Shown: positions 5,752 through 8,769 of the stretch, piece by piece
Numbering within the stretch: position 1 is the first letter of the stretch
Layout of the letters: each line of letters begins with the position of its first letter
Origin: Verrucomicrobiales bacterium
GTDB taxonomy: Bacteria > Verrucomicrobiota > Verrucomicrobiia > Limisphaerales > UBA1096
Direction of reading: 5' to 3'
DNA: 8,769 nucleotides
Assembly (NCBI GenBank): GCA_028817635.1
Contig: JAPPPH010000137.1
Location: forward strand, 1 to 8,769
Translations under genes and position numbers: made by a program
The notes under the pieces: model-generated
Seen by the model: only the letters and a program-made list of their open reading frames with translations
The model's database searches: none
Told to the model about the DNA's origin: nothing

Positions 5752-5766
5752 GCGCTGAGCAATTCT

Positions 5767-6933
5767 ATGAGCAATGCCGAGAGTCAGGCGGCCGTTGCCA
5801 ACGAGGGGGGATACAGCAAAAAGAATCCGTTCCCGTCCACGCTTAAGCAGCGTCGTCTCCTCAACAAACCCGGCTCGACCAAGGAGGTGCAGCACCTTGA
5901 GTTGTGCCTCACCGGTTCCGGGCTGGAGTATCGTCCCGGGGATTCGCTCGCAATCATCCCGACCAATTCAGACCGGCTCGTGGCTGACGTGATGGAGGCC
6001 GGCGGACTCGATGCCGACGTGCGGGTTGAGCTTGCCAACGGCAACTCCGCTCCGCTTGGCCAAGCGCTGAAAAATGAATTCGACGTCTCCGGTCTCACCA
6101 AAAGTGTCCTCAAAAAATATAATCAATTGGCGCAGTCCGACAAAATCGAGGCGCTGCTTGACCCGGAGAACGCAGCTGGGTTGAAGGAATACCTTTGGGG
6201 ACGCGAGGTGGTCGACCTGCTGTCCGACTTTCCGGTGGCCGGAATGACGGCCGGTGATTTTTGCAGTGTCCTGCGGAAGATCACCCCGAGGCTTTACTCG
6301 ATTGCCTCCAGCCCGCTGGCGCATCCCGGAGAGGTGCACCTGACCATTGCCGTGTTGCGTTACCACAGTCATGGTCGGGATCGTGAAGGGGTCTGCTCGA
6401 CCTACGCAGCCGAGCGGGTTGTGGTGGGGGAGACGATGCCGGTGTTCCTGCATCACGACAAACATTTCAAGCTGCCGGAGGATGGCAATACGCCGATCAT
6501 CATGGTCGGACCGGGAACCGGCATCGCGCCGTTCCGGGCGTTCGTTGAGGAGCGTGCCGCCACCGGTGCCGATGGGAGAAGCTGGCTGTTTTTTGGCGAC
6601 CGAAACCGCGAGACCGATTTTCTCTACGGGGAAGAGTTCGAGCGTTATCACGCTGACGGCAAACTGACACGCATCGATCTGGCGTTCTCCCGCGATCAAG
6701 AAGAGAAAGTGTACGTGCAACATCGCATGCTGGAAAACGGGGCAGAGCTGTACGCGTGGCTGAACGACGGCGCGATGTTTTACGTGTGTGGCGACGCCTC
6801 ACGCATGGCGGGCGACGTGCACGAGGCGTTGATCACGATCGCCGAGCGGGAAGGGGGTCACTCTCGCGAGGCCGCCGAGGCGTGGCTCAAGCAGTTGCAG
6901 GACGACCGGCGATACCTGCGGGATGTCTACTGA
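5767..6933 (+). CDS. cysJ: Sulfite reductase flavoprotein (CysJ-like) lacking the flavodoxin domain
   Basis: A 388-residue ferredoxin-NADP reductase-type flavoprotein closest to the C-terminal two thirds of CysJ, which passes electrons from NADPH through FAD to sulfite reductase for sulfide and cysteine synthesis. FAD-binding motifs are RLYSIASS (175-182) and GVCSTY (208-213). NADPH-binding motifs are GPGTGIAPFRAF (248-259), FFGDRNRETDFLY (275-287), FSRDQEEKVYVQ (307-318) and YVCGDASRMAGDV (339-351). The terminal RRYLRDVY is the conserved CysJ ending. CysJ of E. coli is ~600 residues because of an N-terminal FMN flavodoxin domain. Here only ~20 residues precede the FAD domain and the upstream DNA is repeat sequence, so the short form appears genuine. 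Electrons would go through a separate flavodoxin or ferredoxin, or straight to the reductase. The hemoprotein partner is not in the window. The gene carries an exact palindromic motif (6053-6066). Its 3' end overlaps the convergent gene by 7 bp. Confidence 0.92.
   Translation: MSNAESQAAVANEGGYSKKNPFPSTLKQRRLLNKPGSTKEVQHLELCLTGSGLEYRPGDSLAIIPTNSDRLVADVMEAGGLDADVRVELANGNSAPLGQALKNEFDVSGLTKSVLKKYNQLAQSDKIEALLDPENAAGLKEYLWGREVVDLLSDFPVAGMTAGDFCSVLRKITPRLYSIASSPLAHPGEVHLTIAVLRYHSHGRDREGVCSTYAAERVVVGETMPVFLHHDKHFKLPEDGNTPIIMVGPGTGIAPFRAFVEERAATGADGRSWLFFGDRNRETDFLYGEEFERYHADGKLTRIDLAFSRDQEEKVYVQHRMLENGAELYAWLNDGAMFYVCGDASRMAGDVHEALITIAEREGGHSREAAEAWLKQLQDDRRYLRDVY
6053..6066. repeat. Dispersed palindromic motif CGCTTGGCCAAGCG inside cysJ
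   Basis: A perfect 14-bp palindrome encoding Pro-Leu-Gly-Gln-Ala in the linker between FAD-domain parts. The same 12-bp core lies in the MazG-like gene with the same translation. Confidence 0.55.
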
Positions 6934-8027
6934 GCCTCGGCCGTTGCCGGTTCGCTTTCCCTGCCACAACCGCTGCAGTACGGCAATAGCGTCTGGGTCA
7001 CTTCACCACATTCGCCGCAGGCATCGAACAATCCCTCGCCGCAGGACGGGCAGTTGTAGCGTGTTGACTCTGCCGTGTCGGTGGCATCGCCGGGAAGTCG
7101 TGGGCCGCGCTTGGTCCAGACTGCCTGCCGGAATGCCCCGCGCAAAATCGGGAAGTCGCACACCGGGCAACGATGATTTTGATACGCCTCGCGATGGCGT
7201 CGGATTACGATGTCCCTCCGTGGCCGGGTTGCGGACCGGATGGCCCAGACGAGGAACGCCCCGAGGATCAGGATCGCAGCGAGGATGGCGATGTACTTGA
7301 AAAAGTCGCGCGGGAAATGATCCCACATCACCAGCCACGTCATCCAAAACGTCGAGCCCAGTGCCGCCCAGTGAAACGGCTGATACATGCTGCCGCGCTT
7401 GCGTCGCACCAACCAGGCGGAGAAAAAAAGCAGCGGCACGACCACGGCCAGCTTGAGCGCCGCGATCTTCAGTTGATGCGAACGGAACGCGGCGTTGTAT
7501 TCCGTGCTGGCTTTGTTTTCAAATTCGGATAACTCCTTCCCGTTTGCCTCGATGGATTGGTTGAGTTGATGCCGTTCGCTGTTGAGTGTCGTGATTGTTT
7601 CATTGGCGGACTCAAACTTGTCCTGCGCGTCGTAAAACCGCGTGCGGGCGTTCTCCATTGCCTGCCGGTCGACCTCGCTTGGCTCGCCGCCGCCCTCGAG
7701 GCTCAGGCGTTGCAGGTCGGCGATCTTTGTGAGCGCGGTCTCTGCATTGTTCATGCTTTGTTTCAGTGTGTCCTGAATTTCCTGCTGTCGCTTGATCTGT
7801 TTTTCGATCGCGTCGAACTGGGACTTCAACTCGTTGGCCTCCGCCTGCTTGGCCTCCGGGACGTGACGTTTTTGGATGGCGGAATAATCCGGCCCGGGCA
7901 GGTCGCCGATGTCGTTGAGGACGAAGCTCAGCAGCCAGATGAAAAACAGCGCGAGCAACACGCTGAGAAAACCGATCGCCGCCCGGAGGGAAAACGGGGC
8001 GCTGCTTTTTTTGGGCGTATCAGGCAT
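6927..8027 (-). CDS. Unknown membrane protein with coiled coil and C-terminal zinc ribbons
   Basis: I do not recognise a named family. The 366 residues divide clearly. A membrane helix lies at ~17-38 after a short basic N-terminus. A long, charged, heptad-like coiled coil spans ~55-180, and three further hydrophobic segments lie at ~188-207, ~217-236 and ~244-264. A basic stretch (RSATRPRRDIVIRRHRE) follows, and then a cytoplasmic tail with four CxxC pairs: 287/290, 326/329, 337/340 and 351/354, enough for two zinc ribbons. With four membrane helices, the coiled coil would face outside and the ribbons the cytoplasm if both ends are inside. Zinc ribbons often bind proteins or nucleic acids, so a scaffold or sensor role is possible but not shown. 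The ATG at 8027 has no Shine-Dalgarno site. The stop overlaps the end of cysJ by 7 bp. ThuA lies 43 bp upstream on the same strand, so co-transcription is plausible. Confidence 0.8.
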   Translation of the reverse strand: MPDTPKKSSAPFSLRAAIGFLSVLLALFFIWLLSFVLNDIGDLPGPDYSAIQKRHVPEAKQAEANELKSQFDAIEKQIKRQQEIQDTLKQSMNNAETALTKIADLQRLSLEGGGEPSEVDRQAMENARTRFYDAQDKFESANETITTLNSERHQLNQSIEANGKELSEFENKASTEYNAAFRSHQLKIAALKLAVVVPLLFFSAWLVRRKRGSMYQPFHWAALGSTFWMTWLVMWDHFPRDFFKYIAILAAILILGAFLVWAIRSATRPRRDIVIRRHREAYQNHRCPVCDFPILRGAFRQAVWTKRGPRLPGDATDTAESTRYNCPSCGEGLFDACGECGEVTQTLLPYCSGCGRESEPATAEAQ

Positions 8028-8057
8028 GCCGAAACATTGGCGGGGAATCGCCTTCGG

Positions 8058-8070
8058 TCAAGCGCTTGGC
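8058..8070. repeat. Partial palindromic motif between ThuA and the zinc-ribbon gene
   Basis: CAAGCGCTTG (8059-8068) is a perfect palindrome and equals the junction of the extended 20-mer (2814-2823). It fills part of the 43-bp spacer. On the minus strand it runs into TTGACC (8056-8061), a 5/6 match to a -35 box, with no good -10 box behind it. A near copy (CTGGCCAAGCG, 8179-8189) lies inside the ThuA-like gene. Confidence 0.45.
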
Positions 8071-8769
8071 TTATTCGCCGCCCAGCCAGACGGCGGCGTT
8101 CTCGATGATCCTGAGCACCGGCTTGACCTTGTACACCGCGTACTGCTGGTCGCCGGGCCGGAAGTAAAACACCTTCCCCTGGCCAAGCGACCAGATGGCA
8201 CCGGAGCGGAAGTACTCACCGCCCTTCCACGTCTCGTCGAGGATCACCTCATCCGGTGTGGGCACGTGAAACGGTTCGTCGTACATCTCCGTTTCCGGGA
8301 TGGTGAAGGTGGCGGGCACCCCCTGAGTGATCGGGTGCTTTTTGTTGATGATACGAATCTGGCTTGGCTGCGCCGGCGTGCAGCAGCGGGGGAACACGCA
8401 GTTCGGTCGCTCGACCGCGAGCTGGATGCGGCCATTTTCGTCGCGGCTGAATTCATGCAACTGGTGCGGCCGCGCATCGTCGGGTGCCTTTTGCCAGCGG
8501 ATTTTGCCCTTGAAATTCACATCCACATTCTCGCGGATGCCCTCCGGCAATTGCGCGAGCGCGTCCTGCGCCGCCACCTCCTGCATCGCCACCATGAACG
8601 GCACCGCCCAGTGCGCCGAGTGTAGTACTACGAAGTCCAGTTTGCCGGCCTTGACGAGATCGACGATCTCCTGCGACTTGGCCTCGCTGATGTCACGATG
8701 CCGCACGTGGCCCCAGAAGATCAGCACATTCGCCTCGTTGAGCGCCCTGGTGGACAGGCCCTGTTCCGG
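8071..8769 (-). CDS. ThuA-like protein (trehalose-utilisation family), C-terminal part
   Basis: The frame is open to the right edge, so the gene begins outside the window. The GTG at 8727 is unlikely to be the start, because upstream codons give EQGLSTRALNEANVLIFWGHVRH, which fits the family. ThuA-like proteins have a class I glutamine-amidotransferase-like fold. In rhizobia ThuA works with the dehydrogenase ThuB in trehalose/disaccharide use, and in other bacteria ThuA-like proteins are linked to oxidised sugars. Family marks seen: VLIFWGHVRH, FVVLHSAHWAVPF, HPITQGVPATFTIPETEMYDEPFHVP and GGEYFRSGAIWSLGQGKVFYFRPGDQQYAVY, ending LRIIENAAVWLGGE. A Cys-containing segment, RPNCVFPRCCTPAQP (residues 107-121 counted from GTG 8727), sits where I recall simpler sequence in relatives. 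The likely functional partner in the window is the Gfo/Idh/MocA protein, though it is not adjacent. Confidence 0.9.
   Translation of the reverse strand, partial: PEQGLSTRALNEANVLIFWGHVRHRDISEAKSQEIVDLVKAGKLDFVVLHSAHWAVPFMVAMQEVAAQDALAQLPEGIRENVDVNFKGKIRWQKAPDDARPHQLHEFSRDENGRIQLAVERPNCVFPRCCTPAQPSQIRIINKKHPITQGVPATFTIPETEMYDEPFHVPTPDEVILDETWKGGEYFRSGAIWSLGQGKVFYFRPGDQQYAVYKVKPVLRIIENAAVWLGGE

Noticed and set aside
5457..5846. 129-codon frame beginning after the Gfo/Idh/MocA gene
   Set aside because: It translates the hairpin repeat, the tandem repeat and the upstream region of cysJ in another frame, and overlaps the true cysJ start. The SPEGAKG-type peptide is a known kind of false call from repeats.
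5968..6723. 251-codon minus-strand frame inside cysJ
   Set aside because: A shadow of the FAD/NADPH-binding coding sequence; no independent signal for a gene.
7557..8625. Overlapping + strand frames across the zinc-ribbon and ThuA-like genes
   Set aside because: They are antisense to two frames with clear domains and have no start signals or domain content.

Overview
This is a GC-rich chromosomal stretch carrying mostly housekeeping and metabolic genes on both strands. It has short spacers and several non-coding repeat elements. My best guess is a verrucomicrobial (or related PVC-group) bacterium. The reasons are a ThuA-like protein together with a Gfo/Idh/MocA dehydrogenase, a hairpin intergenic repeat that I associate from memory with such genomes, and gene starts without Shine-Dalgarno sequences. 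This placement is inferred; no rRNA or other phylogenetic marker is complete here.

Layout from left to right. (1) The C-terminal ~40% of a chromosome-condensation SMC ATPase runs in from the left edge (+). (2) A REP-like hairpin element follows, then the terminator of a class II fructose-bisphosphate aldolase gene on the minus strand. (3) A 174-bp divergent promoter region separates the aldolase from a two-gene + strand unit: an ankyrin-repeat lipoprotein and a MazG-like nucleotide pyrophosphohydrolase. (4) An AT-richer unknown lipoprotein lies convergent to that unit (-). (5) A Gfo/Idh/MocA-family protein with degenerate catalytic motifs follows (+). (6) A ~316-bp non-coding region holds several repeat types. 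(7) Next comes a short sulfite-reductase flavoprotein (CysJ-like) without its flavodoxin domain (+). (8) An unknown membrane protein with a coiled coil and two zinc ribbons overlaps the CysJ end by 7 bp (-). (9) The C-terminal part of a ThuA-like protein runs off the right edge (-).

The genes do not form one pathway. They cover chromosome segregation, glycolysis/gluconeogenesis, nucleotide-pool cleaning, sulfur assimilation and probably sugar oxidation.

I see no defence system, mobile-element gene, CRISPR array, tRNA or rRNA. The most unusual signal is at the DNA level. A palindrome with core CTTGGCCAAGCG recurs through coding and non-coding DNA, far more often than chance predicts. An extended 20-bp form (GCGCTTGGCCARGCGCTTGG) sits about 50 bp upstream of two unrelated genes. 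It resembles in kind, not in sequence, the highly iterated palindromes of cyanobacteria.
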